46,722 bases of DNA from Mesorhizobium sp. WSM4311 (GCF_002295115.1 NZ_NSFV01000023.1:1-46722); one strand, 5' to 3'; shown: positions 8,204-16,548, counted from the first letter of the stretch. The notes: a model not told the origin generated them from the letters alone. Numbers and translations: made by a program.

Positions 8204-9469
8204 TCAGGACCATTCCAGGATCAGATTCTCGATCCCGAACACATGGCCGCCGAAGGTGATAGGTTCAGTCCCTGTCTTGATCCGAAAGGCTGGGATGCGC
8301 GCCAGCCACTCCTCCAGGCCAATGACAATCTCCCGCCGGGCAAGGTGTGAGCCAAGACAACGATGGGGACCATAGCCAAAGGCAGCGTGCCGGTTGTCCT
8401 CGCGCGCCAGATCGATCTCATTCGGGCATTCGAATTCCGCCGGGTCACGATTGGCAATCATCGTGGCACAGGAAACATAATCTCCCTTGCGGATCGGCGC
8501 GCCTTTGAAGTCGACATCCTTCGTTGCCACTCGGATCATCTGAATGGTCGAATAGGCGCGCAGCAATTCTTCCGCAGCGACGGCAATCCGGTCAGGTTCG
8601 CTTCGTAGCAATTCCTGATCTTTGGGGTTGCGCGCGAGATGGGCCAAGTCGAAGCATATGGCTGCTGAGACCGTGTCGAGTCCCGCGACGAACACAAGCA
8701 CGCCGATGCCACGGACTTCTTCGTCACTGAGCAGACGACCCTCGACCTTTGCCTTCACGATGAAGGTCATGAAATCATCGACCGGCTCCTTGCGGCGCTC
8801 GGTGGCAAGTTCGTCGATGAAGGCCACGATCGTCCGGGCTGCGGGTGGTCGTTGCTCCTTATCGCCGTGGAGCAGATCTCTAGCCCAGCCGACAAATGTT
8901 TCTAGTCCGTTGTCCGAAAGCCCAATAAAGCGAAGGAAGATATTGACCGCGAACGGAACTGCAAAATCCTTCATGATGTCGCAGCTCGTGCCTGATGCGG
9001 CGATCCTGTCGATCAGCTTGATCGCTCGTTCCCGGACAGCCGGCTCCAATGCCATTACCCGCTTTGGCGAAAGCAGCGGATTGAGCAGTGAGCGAAAAAC
9101 ACCGTGGAATGGCGGATCGAGCTCAAGCGGGATCATCGGCCAGCTCTCGCCGAGCACAGAGGCGAAGATGCTGCGATGGCTGGAAAACGTTTCGGTGTCC
9201 TGCAGCACCCGGCGCTGGTCGCTCGCGCGAGTGATGACCCAGGTACCCCGACCGTCGCGCGTGTTGCTGGTTGAATAAAAGATCGGAGGCCCGGCATGAA
9301 CGCAAGCAACCGCTGCATGCGGATCCCCGTTAGCCGTCGGCAACATGCCGGGCGACGTAAACAGGTTGAAGTCCCTCACCATTTCGGGCGGGACATGATC
9401 TGGAACCGGCCGCGATTTAACCGCGCCAGAATCGAGAGACCGTTCATGAGATGCTGTCGGCATTTGCAT
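8204..9469 (-). CDS. Cytochrome P450, CYP127-like
   Basis: This soluble bacterial P450 (421 residues from the first ATG) has the I-helix oxygen-activation motif AGLDTVS (262-268), the ExxR pair EELLR (about 300-304) and the heme loop FGYGPHRCLG with ligand Cys371. It would hydroxylate a small organic substrate using electrons from the ferredoxin fusion encoded next. It opens a five-gene operon that ends in nifQ. The start is uncertain: the sigma-54 promoter at 9481-9496 predicts transcription starting at about 9470, so the ATG at 9469 would be leaderless. An in-frame ATG at 9382 is an alternative. Rhizobial symbiotic regions (for example NGR234 y4vG, CYP127A1) carry a similar gene. The substrate is unknown. 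Confidence 0.88.
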   Translation of the reverse strand: MQMPTASHERSLDSGAVKSRPVPDHVPPEMVRDFNLFTSPGMLPTANGDPHAAVACVHAGPPIFYSTSNTRDGRGTWVITRASDQRRVLQDTETFSSHRSIFASVLGESWPMIPLELDPPFHGVFRSLLNPLLSPKRVMALEPAVRERAIKLIDRIAASGTSCDIMKDFAVPFAVNIFLRFIGLSDNGLETFVGWARDLLHGDKEQRPPAARTIVAFIDELATERRKEPVDDFMTFIVKAKVEGRLLSDEEVRGIGVLVFVAGLDTVSAAICFDLAHLARNPKDQELLRSEPDRIAVAAEELLRAYSTIQMIRVATKDVDFKGAPIRKGDYVSCATMIANRDPAEFECPNEIDLAREDNRHAAFGYGPHRCLGSHLARREIVIGLEEWLARIPAFRIKTGTEPITFGGHVFGIENLILEWS

Positions 9470-9480
9470 GCAATCGTCGG

Positions 9481-9595
9481 TGCAAGCTCCGTGCCGAATT
9501 CGTCTTTCGATAATCCTTGCCGTTTGCTGGGCAACAGGTGGCGCCTGCGCTGACTTGCTGGTCGGGATTGCAACATTCTTGTCCAGCGTCGGACA
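9481..9595 (-). promoter_or_regulatory. NifA-dependent sigma-54 promoter of the P450-nifQ operon
   Basis: On the minus strand 9496-9481 reads CGGCACGGAGCTTGCA, one base off the -24/-12 consensus TGGCACN5TTGCW. A perfect TGT-N10-ACA NifA site lies 84 bp upstream at 9580-9595. The pair points the P450, ferredoxin, SDR, monooxygenase and nifQ genes at expression in nitrogen-fixing bacteroids. Confidence 0.85.
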
Positions 9596-10257
9596 CAGAA
9601 TGTAGAATGCTAGACAGCGACTTGGAGCAACTCAACTGGTGGGATCGCTAGCCGATCATGTGCCCGGGGAGCATCCAGTTCGAAAGCTTGCGCTAAGCGG
9701 CTTGGTGACTTGGCCGAGGTCACCAGGTGGAAACGACCAACACTTGGGGTGAGCCTAGTGGCGCTCCCCTCGATGATGTCTGGCGGGGTGGTTAGCCGCC
9801 TCCGTAGGACAAGATCAGTCTACACGAATGGACTATAGCCTCTCCTCGCATGCCTCATTGGCCGTCCTTCAGAGCCGGCCACACGAGCTTTTGTCTTTCA
9901 GCAGGGCGTTTTTCTCGCCAGCTACAGAGCCACACCGACGCCATTAATGAGCGTCCAGTCGACGGGTTGGATGGCCCTGTCCATCTTGCCCAGCACCTTG
10001 GCTTAGCATTTGCCGGTGCGGCGGAAGCCTTCAAGACGCAGTTCTTGACCTTCTCCAGATCAGCCTCGGATGGATATCGGCAAGGGTTCAGCTCGTCCTT
10101 TTGAACTTGCGCATCTTCGTGTTGGCCAACCCCAGGCCGCCCGACATATTTGCGGTCTATCCGGCACCTCAACTTCGAACAACCTTGCGGCAAGCTCTTG
10201 GGATAGCCCACGCTCGTGCCTCCACCACCCGCTCAGCAGAGCCAGATTTGTCGTTGA

Positions 10258-10273
10258 TGGCACGGAACTTGCG
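10258..10273 (+). promoter_or_regulatory. Orphan sigma-54-type -24/-12 element
   Basis: TGGCACGGAACTTGCG matches the consensus at every conserved base except the last. I see no perfect TGT-N10-ACA site at a normal distance upstream, and no intact gene follows for 600 bp. It may belong to a decayed NifA-regulated gene or act on the MFS gene at 10870. Confidence 0.45.
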
Positions 10274-10738
10274 GAGTCATTCGCAGATGCGTCACGGACC
10301 GAGAGTGTCGTCCCATGAATTCGATCACCAAAAAGGCCGCCCGACGTTGCTGGGACCGCCTGCAATTACCTTATCCCAGAATTGGGAGCAACGGCTTCAA
10401 AAGGGATAACTCATCACCTCAATTTTGTCGATCGCGCGGCCATCGAACCGCAGCCATCGATCAGACTTCCGCCTCGTTGCACTCATTGCGACCGCCTTGG
10501 TGCTTGCGACAACCGCTCAATTCTGGCTGCCAGGATAACCACATATGGCGACGGAACTTCCTGCTTCAAAGCAATATAGAGATCGTCGATCATCCCCCCA
10601 TCAAGGCCTCGATCGAGGACACCGCGTTCGGCTTGCTTGGTTCGCAGTGAACAGACCGCACTTCGACGAATGCGATCGATGCGACCGCGCCGAGAACTCT
10701 CCCGCATTGTCGACGGTTGGGTCCGTCGGCCCTCCGAT

Positions 10739-10770
10739 GAGGCCTCGGATGCGTCGGGCTCCGAGGCCTC
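10739..10770. repeat. Perfect 11-bp inverted repeat upstream of the MFS gene
   Basis: GAGGCCTCGGA (10739-10749) pairs with TCCGAGGCCTC (10760-10770) across a 10-base loop, 100 bp before the MFS start. It could be an operator or a terminator without a T-run. Confidence 0.5.
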
Positions 10771-10869
10771 GACTGATGCCGACTGGCCGCCGCCGGAAGG
10801 TCTCGCGGCTTTGATCCCCGGCGATGTAGCCACCCCTGCTGCAACAGCTCCTAGCCGGAGAACTCATTC

Positions 10870-12102
10870 ATGACCGAATCGGCGACAGATTTAGTGGACG
10901 CGGCTTTGTTCGACCGAGATCGGCTTGACCCAGAAAGTCCCTATCAACGTTCTGGCCCTGCATGGGGTGCCATCATTTCGCTTTCCTTCGGCACCTTCGG
11001 GCTTGTGACGGCAGAGTTTCTGCCCGCCAGCGTTCTGACACCGCTCGCGCATGATCTCCGTATCACCACGGGCACGGCTGGACAGGCGCTAACAGCGGCC
11101 GCAATCGTCGCGGCGATCTCGGCACCGATAATCGCCATCGTGACAAAGCGTCTGGACCGCAGGGTCGTCATCTGGGCGATGACGCTCCTGCTGATCCTGT
11201 CGAACGTTCTGGCGGAGGTTGCGGGGTCGCTGCCGGTTTTGCTGGCGGCACGCGTCGTCCTTGGCATATCGCTTGGTGGTTTTTGGTCAATTTCGGCAGC
11301 GTTGGCGATGCGGCTGGTTCCAAGTCACCTCATGCCGCGCGCCATGTCGGTCATCCTCACCGGCGTTTCTGTCGCCTCCGTCTGCGCGGCTCCAATCGGC
11401 GCTTATGTCGGTGACATTTGGGGATGGCGAGCCTCGTTCAAGGTCGCCGCAATCGTGAGTGCCGTTGCGCTGCTCGTGCAACTCGTAACCATTCCGCCAC
11501 TGCCTCCGATCGAAGTGCGCAGATTCCGCAGTCCGCTGGATGTCGCGAAGAATCCGGCGATGAAGGTTGCGGTGCTAGTCGTGCTATTGGTCGCTTCCGG
11601 CCATTTTGCCAGCTTCGCCTACATCCGCGCCTTTCTCGAGAGCGTTCCTGCGCTCGACAAGAAGTCAATCCCGCTCGTGTTCCTTGCTTTTGGCACGGCC
11701 GGCGTCTTCGGCAATTTAGCCGGCGCATTCCTCACCAAACACAGTCTCAAGGCGGTCGCGGCCCTGCCGCCCCTGCTCATTGCCGTAGCCGCTGTCTCGC
11801 TCCTGACCATGAGAGCATCGGCCTTGACCTCGGCAATTGCAGTTGCCGTATGGGGCTTTGCTTTTGGCGCGGTCCCGGTCGGATTGCAGACATGGATGGT
11901 GCTACGCGCCGCTCCGAAACAGGCCGAGAGCGCTGGTGTACTGATGGTCATAACCTTCCAAGTGGCCATCGCAGCCGGCACAACTTGCGGTGGCCTATTG
12001 GTGGATCACACGGGTATTGCCAGTGTCTTTGTCTACAGCGCGGTTGCCACGTTCCTCGCTGTCTTGACAGTATTTTTGCTCGGCCCGAACCGCAAAACCT
12101 GA
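10870..12102 (+). CDS. Major facilitator superfamily exporter (12 TM, drug:H+ antiporter type)
   Basis: The 410-residue protein starts with a polar segment of about 30 residues, then alternating hydrophobic helices through to the C-terminus, consistent with 12 membrane spans. An MFS motif-A-like loop follows the second helix (KRLDRRVVIWAM near residues 93-104), and the first span carries FGTFGLVTAEFLPAS, typical of the AraJ/YdhP-like efflux group. It probably exports a small organic compound across the inner membrane by proton antiport. A good ribosome site (CGGAGAA) precedes the ATG. It stands alone: the gene-poor stretch lies upstream and hmuS converges downstream. The substrate is not readable from sequence. 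Confidence 0.85.
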   Translation: MTESATDLVDAALFDRDRLDPESPYQRSGPAWGAIISLSFGTFGLVTAEFLPASVLTPLAHDLRITTGTAGQALTAAAIVAAISAPIIAIVTKRLDRRVVIWAMTLLLILSNVLAEVAGSLPVLLAARVVLGISLGGFWSISAALAMRLVPSHLMPRAMSVILTGVSVASVCAAPIGAYVGDIWGWRASFKVAAIVSAVALLVQLVTIPPLPPIEVRRFRSPLDVAKNPAMKVAVLVVLLVASGHFASFAYIRAFLESVPALDKKSIPLVFLAFGTAGVFGNLAGAFLTKHSLKAVAALPPLLIAVAAVSLLTMRASALTSAIAVAVWGFAFGAVPVGLQTWMVLRAAPKQAESAGVLMVITFQVAIAAGTTCGGLLVDHTGIASVFVYSAVATFLAVLTVFLLGPNRKT

Positions 12103-12258
12103 CCGCCTGGTGGGGAGTGACGGTCGGCGGCGTTCACGCTATTGTCACCTCTGAGCTCGGCCCAAAGGCCGCGGCTTCGTCGTAACCATGCGGTCGATGG
12201 GGCAGCGCCAAATTGCTTCCTGCTCATCGCGTTGCGATAATACAGCGCGCTTATTGCG

Positions 12259-13395
12259 TCATCGTGTCCCCGGTCTCGGCTTCAATGCCCGGCTACTGGC
12301 TGCGGAGGCAGATGGGCGCCGGCGTCCCACCGACGACGATCGGTCTTTTCTCATGTAGCTGTCGGGGAAACGAGGCAGGTTTTCCGCCAGAACCCGCCAG
12401 TCGTCGCGCTCGCGTTCGCCTTCCTTGCGCGCACCGAACAACTGGATGATGATCTTGCCGTCGGACCCATATGCTTCGAGCGAGGTGACGTGACTGTCAT
12501 TGGTCGGCTTGCGCACGGCCCAAACCTCACGGATTTGGTGGGTCCTGAGATGCAGCCGGAACGTTTCGTCCAGCACATGGATGCACGGCCCGATCTGCTT
12601 GACCGACTTGATTAAGCCGGAATGGGTCTGGATAGAACCTCGGTTGCCGACGAAGCACATGATCGGCAATTCGTCTTCGGCCGCACGCTGGAGCACGGCG
12701 CCAACTGCGGCATTGTCGAGCAGCCAAGCGTAATCCTGGCCGACCATGCGCAAAGCCTGGCAGCGGCTGAGCTTGAGCGTCTTTAGAAGGTTGACGTCAG
12801 TCAGCCGGCTCCAGTACTCGCGTAGGTCGTCCACCGTGCCGGCCCAGTCCGCAGTCCTCGCGCCCAGGTCGGCTACTCTCGCCTTAAGCGACATGGTCGG
12901 CTCCTGGTTGGCGGATACGAGCTCGGCCACCAGCTTTCGATAGGCATGAAGGTTGGAGACCGGCCTGAGATGCACCTTATGCACTGCTGCGCCGGCGGCG
13001 TCGAAGAATTGCAAACTGCGCTGGATTCCGCCGCGATGGCGCCTTTCAACAGCGAAACCATACCTCCAAGCCTGCGGGAAGACGCGAAGGTCGAATTCGT
13101 CACCAAGGACCATGGCGTGATTGTTGCCGGTTATCACTCTGTTGAAGACGCCAATCTTTTCGTGCACGGCACCTTGATTGCGGGTCAGCGCCGTCACTTC
13201 GCCCACGAATTCGAGGCCCGTCAGAAGGTGATTGACGCGCGGGTCGATGCGTGCCGCGCCGAAACCGCAATGGGCCGCGACCAGTTCCGCTTCCGAAATG
13301 GCCAATTGGGCGGCGAAATCACGCGCGGGAATGTTCGGACAGACTTCCCACGCACGCCGGATTTCGTTGGGCGACCGCTTCTTGCGCTGATCCAT
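12259..13395 (-). CDS. hmuS: Hemin-degrading/transport factor HmuS
   Basis: The 378-residue protein matches the HemS/HmuS/ChuS family of two-repeat cytoplasmic heme-binding proteins. Landmarks are an N-terminal helix (RRAWEVCPNIPARDFAAQL), the first repeat with LTRNQGAVHEKIGVF and VFPQAWRYGFAVE, and a second repeat with PIMCFVGNRGSIQTHSG and VRKPTNDSHVTSLEAY. These proteins take heme from the HmuTUV importer and degrade or store it, releasing iron. No hmuTUV or receptor gene lies in the window, so it is isolated here. Nitrogenase assembly and leghemoglobin-rich nodules make heme iron use plausible. The C-terminal tail after about residue 345 is basic and Ser-rich and looks extended. Confidence in the family is high. 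Confidence 0.87.
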   Translation of the reverse strand: MDQRKKRSPNEIRRAWEVCPNIPARDFAAQLAISEAELVAAHCGFGAARIDPRVNHLLTGLEFVGEVTALTRNQGAVHEKIGVFNRVITGNNHAMVLGDEFDLRVFPQAWRYGFAVERRHRGGIQRSLQFFDAAGAAVHKVHLRPVSNLHAYRKLVAELVSANQEPTMSLKARVADLGARTADWAGTVDDLREYWSRLTDVNLLKTLKLSRCQALRMVGQDYAWLLDNAAVGAVLQRAAEDELPIMCFVGNRGSIQTHSGLIKSVKQIGPCIHVLDETFRLHLRTHQIREVWAVRKPTNDSHVTSLEAYGSDGKIIIQLFGARKEGERERDDWRVLAENLPRFPDSYMRKDRSSSVGRRRPSASAASSRALKPRPGTR

Positions 13396-13446
13396 GTTTT
13401 TACCCCTGCCCCGTTCTTCTTTTGACGATCGATCGAAAAACGGGCC

Positions 13447-13632
13447 TCAGGGATGTGCACGGCGGACGCGATCGATCGTCAGGCACATGCCAGTCGAATC
13501 CTGTCTCCGGGCGGTCAGCGGCCAATCGCCGGTAGCGAGCGATTGTTGGGTGGTCGGCGCCAATCGGCCGATCGAGCATTCGGGTACCACCGGCGGTGCT
13601 GCTTTCCCACCAAGGCGGGTCTGATGGATCAT
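13447..13632 (-). CDS. Possible small protein upstream of hmuS
   Basis: This 61-residue frame starts at an ATG preceded by a strong ribosome site (GAAGGAAAG) and ends 51 bp before hmuS in the same direction. That position suits hmuP/hemP, a small heme-uptake regulator, but I do not see the HemP motif (R-x-R-I-T-x-x-x-K-L-I-L). The sequence is unremarkable. I treat it as a candidate gene only. Confidence 0.3.
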   Translation of the reverse strand: MIHQTRLGGKAAPPVVPECSIGRLAPTTQQSLATGDWPLTARRQDSTGMCLTIDRVRRAHP

Positions 13633-13843
13633 ATTGCTTTCCTTCGTTCTTCGATTGCGAGGGCAACCCAAAGGTGAATCGGCCGGCAATTTTGCCGCCG
13701 CAACGAAGGCTTCACAAAAATCGTGCCAGTTGCTCCGCGGCAAGCTCTGAACATCTTTGGCTCTGTTCATTGCTTTACGCGTGAGTGCATCGCGAACTCA
13801 GGCGCCCTTCCTGTGACGCGGACGCGACAAACCCGACAGTAAG

Positions 13844-13939
13844 TGTCGGTTGTCGGACGTCTCCCCAGCAATCGAGCATAAGAGACGTCGGGATGTCCTA
13901 CGGTTTTTGACACGTCTTCCCTTTGGCACGGTCCATGCG
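13844..13939 (+). promoter_or_regulatory. NifA/sigma-54 promoter of iscN-nifS-nifW
   Basis: The -24/-12 element TGGCACGGTCCATGCG lies at 13924-13939, perfect at -24 and with ATGCG at -12. A near-perfect NifA site (TGT-N10-ACG) lies at 13844-13859, 65 bp upstream. It starts about 40-50 bp before the iscN ATG. Confidence 0.8.
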
Positions 13940-13980
13940 AGATGATCCACGAAAACGCCGGACCGAGGAGAAATCGAGCC

Positions 13981-14301
13981 ATGATTACGCTCACCGACAA
14001 CGCTGTTGCCGCCATCAAGGCCGCTCTTTACCGCGCCAGCGAGCCGGCGGAAGGATTTCGCATCATGGTCCATGCCGGCGGCTGCGCCGGCTTCCAATAC
14101 TCAATGGGCCTGGAGAGCGTCTCACGTGAGGGCGATGCGATCATCGAGCGAGATGGGCTCAAGGTGTTCATGGATAGAGGCTCCCAACCCCATGCCGCCG
14201 GCATGACCGTGGACTTCGTCACTGGGCTCGAAACATCCGGCTTTGTTTTCGATAACCCCAATGCGCGTGAGACGTGCGGCTGCGGCAAGTCCTGCAAATG
14301 A
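13981..14301 (+). CDS. iscN: IscN, IscA/HesB-type iron-sulfur carrier
   Basis: The 106-residue A-type carrier has Cys35 (GGCAGFQY) and the C-terminal TCGCGKSC (Cys 99, 101, 105), the ligands that hold a transient Fe-S cluster before hand-off. I use the ATG at 13981 because GAGGAG lies about 11 bases upstream; the frame also opens at 13942 but that overlaps the promoter. It is the first gene after a NifA/sigma-54 promoter and is followed by a nifU relic and nifS. In Rhizobium etli iscN sits in this exact place before nifUS and is needed for nitrogen fixation. With nifU broken here, IscN may be the main scaffold/carrier served by NifS. Confidence 0.92.
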   Translation: MITLTDNAVAAIKAALYRASEPAEGFRIMVHAGGCAGFQYSMGLESVSREGDAIIERDGLKVFMDRGSQPHAAGMTVDFVTGLETSGFVFDNPNARETCGCGKSCK

Positions 14302-14318
14302 TTGCGAGGGAACAGGCT

Positions 14319-14636
14319 ATGTTCGACTATAGCGACGCCAAGGAATACTGCGTCGAACCGGTAACCGCCGGCGCTCTGGAACCGGCCGACACGCACTGTC
14401 GGCCCGGAACAATTGCGTTCGGTGATGCACCAAATCGCGATCATCGATCGTTGCCGTGGGCAAGCAAACAAAATTGCCCGAAACAGCTGAATTCCCGGCG
14501 GATGCCGCCACCAAAGGGCAATGTCGACAGCGACCGGTCAGCCAAGCCATCGCTCCCCCGGCCGCCCACCTTACCAGATACGATATGCGCCAGAGGTTCA
14601 ATGGCCCGACTACCCTTGAATCATTTCAGCAGTTGA
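14319..14636 (+). pseudogene. nifU: nifU relic (N-terminal fragment)
   Basis: A frame starting at 14319 reads MFDYSDAKEY, then AGALEPADT, then GTIAFGDAPN. This matches the start of NifU/IscU (M-W-D-Y-S, N-A-G-x-x-E, G-x-x-x-C-G-D). The first cluster-ligand cysteine is replaced (AFGDA instead of ACGDA). The similarity ends by about 14440; no ferredoxin-like centre or C-terminal Nfu domain follows, although about 200 bp remain before nifS. A full NifU needs some 900 bp. The frame stays open to 14636, so a short product could be made, but it cannot be a working scaffold. Confidence 0.75.
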
Positions 14637-14648
14637 AGGATCACTCCC

Positions 14649-15860
14649 ATGAACCCTGTCTATCTCGACAACAACGCAACGACGCGGGTTGATCCTGCAG
14701 TCGTTGGAGCGATGTTGCCTTTCTTTACGGAGCAATTTGGCAATCATTCGTCCATGCACGCCTATGGCGCATCGGTTGCTGAAGCCGTGAGAAAGGCGAG
14801 GCAACAGTTGCAAGCCCTCATCGGCGCGGGATTCGAGGACGAGATCATCTTCACCTCGGGCGGGACTGAAAGCGACAGTACAGCCATCCTTTCGGCGCTG
14901 GAGGTGATGCCCGACCGAACGGAAATAGTGACTTCCGCGGTTGAACATCCGGCCGTTCTGAAGTTGTGCGCGCACCTTGAGAAGACGCGCGGCGTCAAGG
15001 TGCACATTATCCCAGTCGATCACTACGGCCGGCTCGACCTGGACGCCTACAGAACCGCCCTCACCCCACAAGTGGCAATCGTCTCGATAATGTGGGCGAA
15101 CAATGAGACCGGTACGATCTTTCCCGTGGTTAAGCTTGCCGATCTAGCCAGGGAAGTCGGCGCGCTTTTCCACACTGATGCAGTGCAGGCGGTCGGAAGG
15201 CTTCCGATTGAGCTGAAATCGACCGCGATCGACATGCTGTCGCTCTCCGCCCACAAGCTGCATGGTCCAAAGGGGATAGGCGCGCTTTATGTAAGACGTG
15301 GCGTGCGCTTCTCCTCCATGATCAAGGGTGGGCACCAAGAGCGCGACCGGCGTGCAGGCACTGAAAACACACCCGGCATAGTCGGACTGGGCATGGCGGC
15401 CGAACTCGCCTTGAAATTCATGGACGAGACAAAACGAATAAAATGGTTGCGCGACCGCCTTGAGAACGGGATCATCCAGCGCATCCCAAACACATCCATC
15501 AACGGCGATCCGCAAGAGCGATTGCCAAACACTGCAAACATTGGATTCGAAGGTATCGAAGGCGATGCAATTCCAATTGTCCTGAGCCGGCTGGGAATCG
15601 CCTGTTCCGCCGGGTCCGCCTGTGCCTCTGGCTCACTGGAACCGAGCCATGTTCTGATCGCTATGAACGCGGCATGTGGGGCAGTCCGCTTCTCCTTGTC
15701 GCGTGACAACGGCGAAGATGACGTAGACCGCGTGCTTGAGGTCCTGCCTGCGATCACCGAGAAGCTACGGGCCGTTCCCAGTGCTGGACTGTGCGGGCGA
15801 GGTGCAGAACAGCTTCATTCCGGCCCGGGTCCGAGCGGCACAATAGCCGACGAGCCGTGA
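14649..15860 (+). CDS. nifS: Cysteine desulfurase NifS
   Basis: This 403-residue PLP enzyme takes sulfur from L-cysteine to build nitrogenase metalloclusters. It has the N-terminal YLDNNATT, His100 (VEHP), the PLP lysine Lys203 in SAHKLHGPKG, and the catalytic Cys325 in GSACASGSLEPSHVL, the same number as the active Cys in Azotobacter NifS. Length is normal. GAAGGA precedes the ATG. It follows iscN and the nifU relic and is followed by a nifV relic and nifW, the classical nifUSVW order with two members lost. The last 20-25 residues are poorly conserved and may run past the ancestral end. Confidence 0.96.
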   Translation: MNPVYLDNNATTRVDPAVVGAMLPFFTEQFGNHSSMHAYGASVAEAVRKARQQLQALIGAGFEDEIIFTSGGTESDSTAILSALEVMPDRTEIVTSAVEHPAVLKLCAHLEKTRGVKVHIIPVDHYGRLDLDAYRTALTPQVAIVSIMWANNETGTIFPVVKLADLAREVGALFHTDAVQAVGRLPIELKSTAIDMLSLSAHKLHGPKGIGALYVRRGVRFSSMIKGGHQERDRRAGTENTPGIVGLGMAAELALKFMDETKRIKWLRDRLENGIIQRIPNTSINGDPQERLPNTANIGFEGIEGDAIPIVLSRLGIACSAGSACASGSLEPSHVLIAMNAACGAVRFSLSRDNGEDDVDRVLEVLPAITEKLRAVPSAGLCGRGAEQLHSGPGPSGTIADEP

Positions 15861-15869
15861 GGTCTTCCT

Positions 15870-16000
15870 CAACGTGACGACCCTGCGCAAGGAGAGCAGT
15901 TAAACTCGGGGTCGCCTTCACCACTTCAGAAAAGCTTGAGATCGCCAAGTCTCTTGCCCAGCCGCCGTGCCAGAGGTCGGCACGCCGTCAGCAATGTCAC
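15870..16000 (+). pseudogene. nifV: nifV (homocitrate synthase) N-terminal relic
   Basis: Spread over three frames the plus strand reads VTTLR (from about 15873), GEQLNSG (about 15890), GVAFTTSEKLEIAKSLAQ (about 15909-15960) and PEVGTPSAM (about 15968-15996). These follow in order the N-terminus of NifV: TTLRDGEQxxGVAF, EKIAIARALAELG, VPELEIGIPSMG. Frameshifts and a small deletion separate the pieces, and the remaining ~1 kb of the gene is gone. It sits between nifS and nifW, the place of nifV in nifUSVW clusters. Homocitrate would then come from the plant host. Found by eye; an alignment would settle it. Confidence 0.7.
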
Positions 16001-16039
16001 CAATGCATCGACACCACAATTTCGCGCCGGGAGAATACA

Positions 16040-16417
16040 ATGAACTGCTCCGCTGATAGCCGCCCGATCGATCGCACCGATATCCTAGCGCGACTGAAGG
16101 GCCTGTCGGCCGCGGAGGACTTCTTCGCCTGCCTTGACGTCTCCTACGACCCGAAAGTGATGAATGTCTCGCGGCTCCATATCATGAAGCGCGTGGGCCA
16201 ATACCTTGCCGAAGAAGATTTCTCCGGTCTGCCTAACCAGGTAATCGCCGCGCGGGTGCGCGCCAAGCTGGAACGCGCCTACGAAGATTTCGCGACTTCC
16301 TCGCCGCTCACGCAACGTGTGTTCAAGGTGCTAAGGGACCACGATCCAAACATATGTCCCGCACCTGGCCGCGCCTTCGTCCCGCTCGACTCTGCACTGA
16401 AGCGGTTCGGAAAGTAA
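16040..16417 (+). CDS. nifW: NifW, nitrogenase-protective/stabilising protein
   Basis: The 125-residue product matches NifW: LARLKGLSAAEDFFACLDVSYDP near residues 18-40, then LHIMKRVGQYL and ARVRAKLERAYEDF. NifW binds the MoFe protein and is thought to guard it or its maturation against oxygen. GGGAGA precedes the ATG by about 6 bases. It follows the nifV relic and lies 188 bp before fixA. The fixA NifA activator site at 16446 lies just after the nifW stop, so nifW is read from the iscN promoter, and fixABCX has its own. Confidence 0.93.
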   Translation: MNCSADSRPIDRTDILARLKGLSAAEDFFACLDVSYDPKVMNVSRLHIMKRVGQYLAEEDFSGLPNQVIAARVRAKLERAYEDFATSSPLTQRVFKVLRDHDPNICPAPGRAFVPLDSALKRFGK

Positions 16418-16445
16418 TGAGCCCGACACGGCTGCGACGCGACAA

Positions 16446-16548
16446 TGTCGAGAAGTCGACAAATCCAGTCCTCATGACGCCTCCTCGGAAGCAAACGAAG
16501 CCACCTTCTGGAATAGAGGCAGGAAGACGACTTGGCATGAACGATGCA
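16446..16548 (+). promoter_or_regulatory. NifA/sigma-54 promoter of fixABCX
   Basis: TGGCATGAACGATGCA at 16533-16548 keeps the GG and GC cores at correct spacing. A perfect TGT-N10-ACA NifA site lies at 16446-16461, 71 bp upstream. The fixA ATG follows at 16606. Confidence 0.85.

Larger units (their letters stand above)
9597..10869. other. Gene-poor stretch with an orphan sigma-54-like site and a hairpin
   Basis: I find no intact gene across about 1.27 kb between the P450 promoter and the MFS gene. Several short frames are open on both strands, but none shows a family signature. A hydrophobic run (LVALIATALVLATTAQFWLPG-like) is encoded near 10470-10530 on the plus strand and stops at once, suggesting a decayed membrane protein. 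The sequence holds a sigma-54-like element at 10258-10273 and an inverted repeat at 10739-10770. Confidence 0.45.

Noticed and set aside
12103..12258. Terminator between the MFS gene and hmuS
   Set aside because: The convergent gap is GC-rich but I see no stem followed by a T-run.
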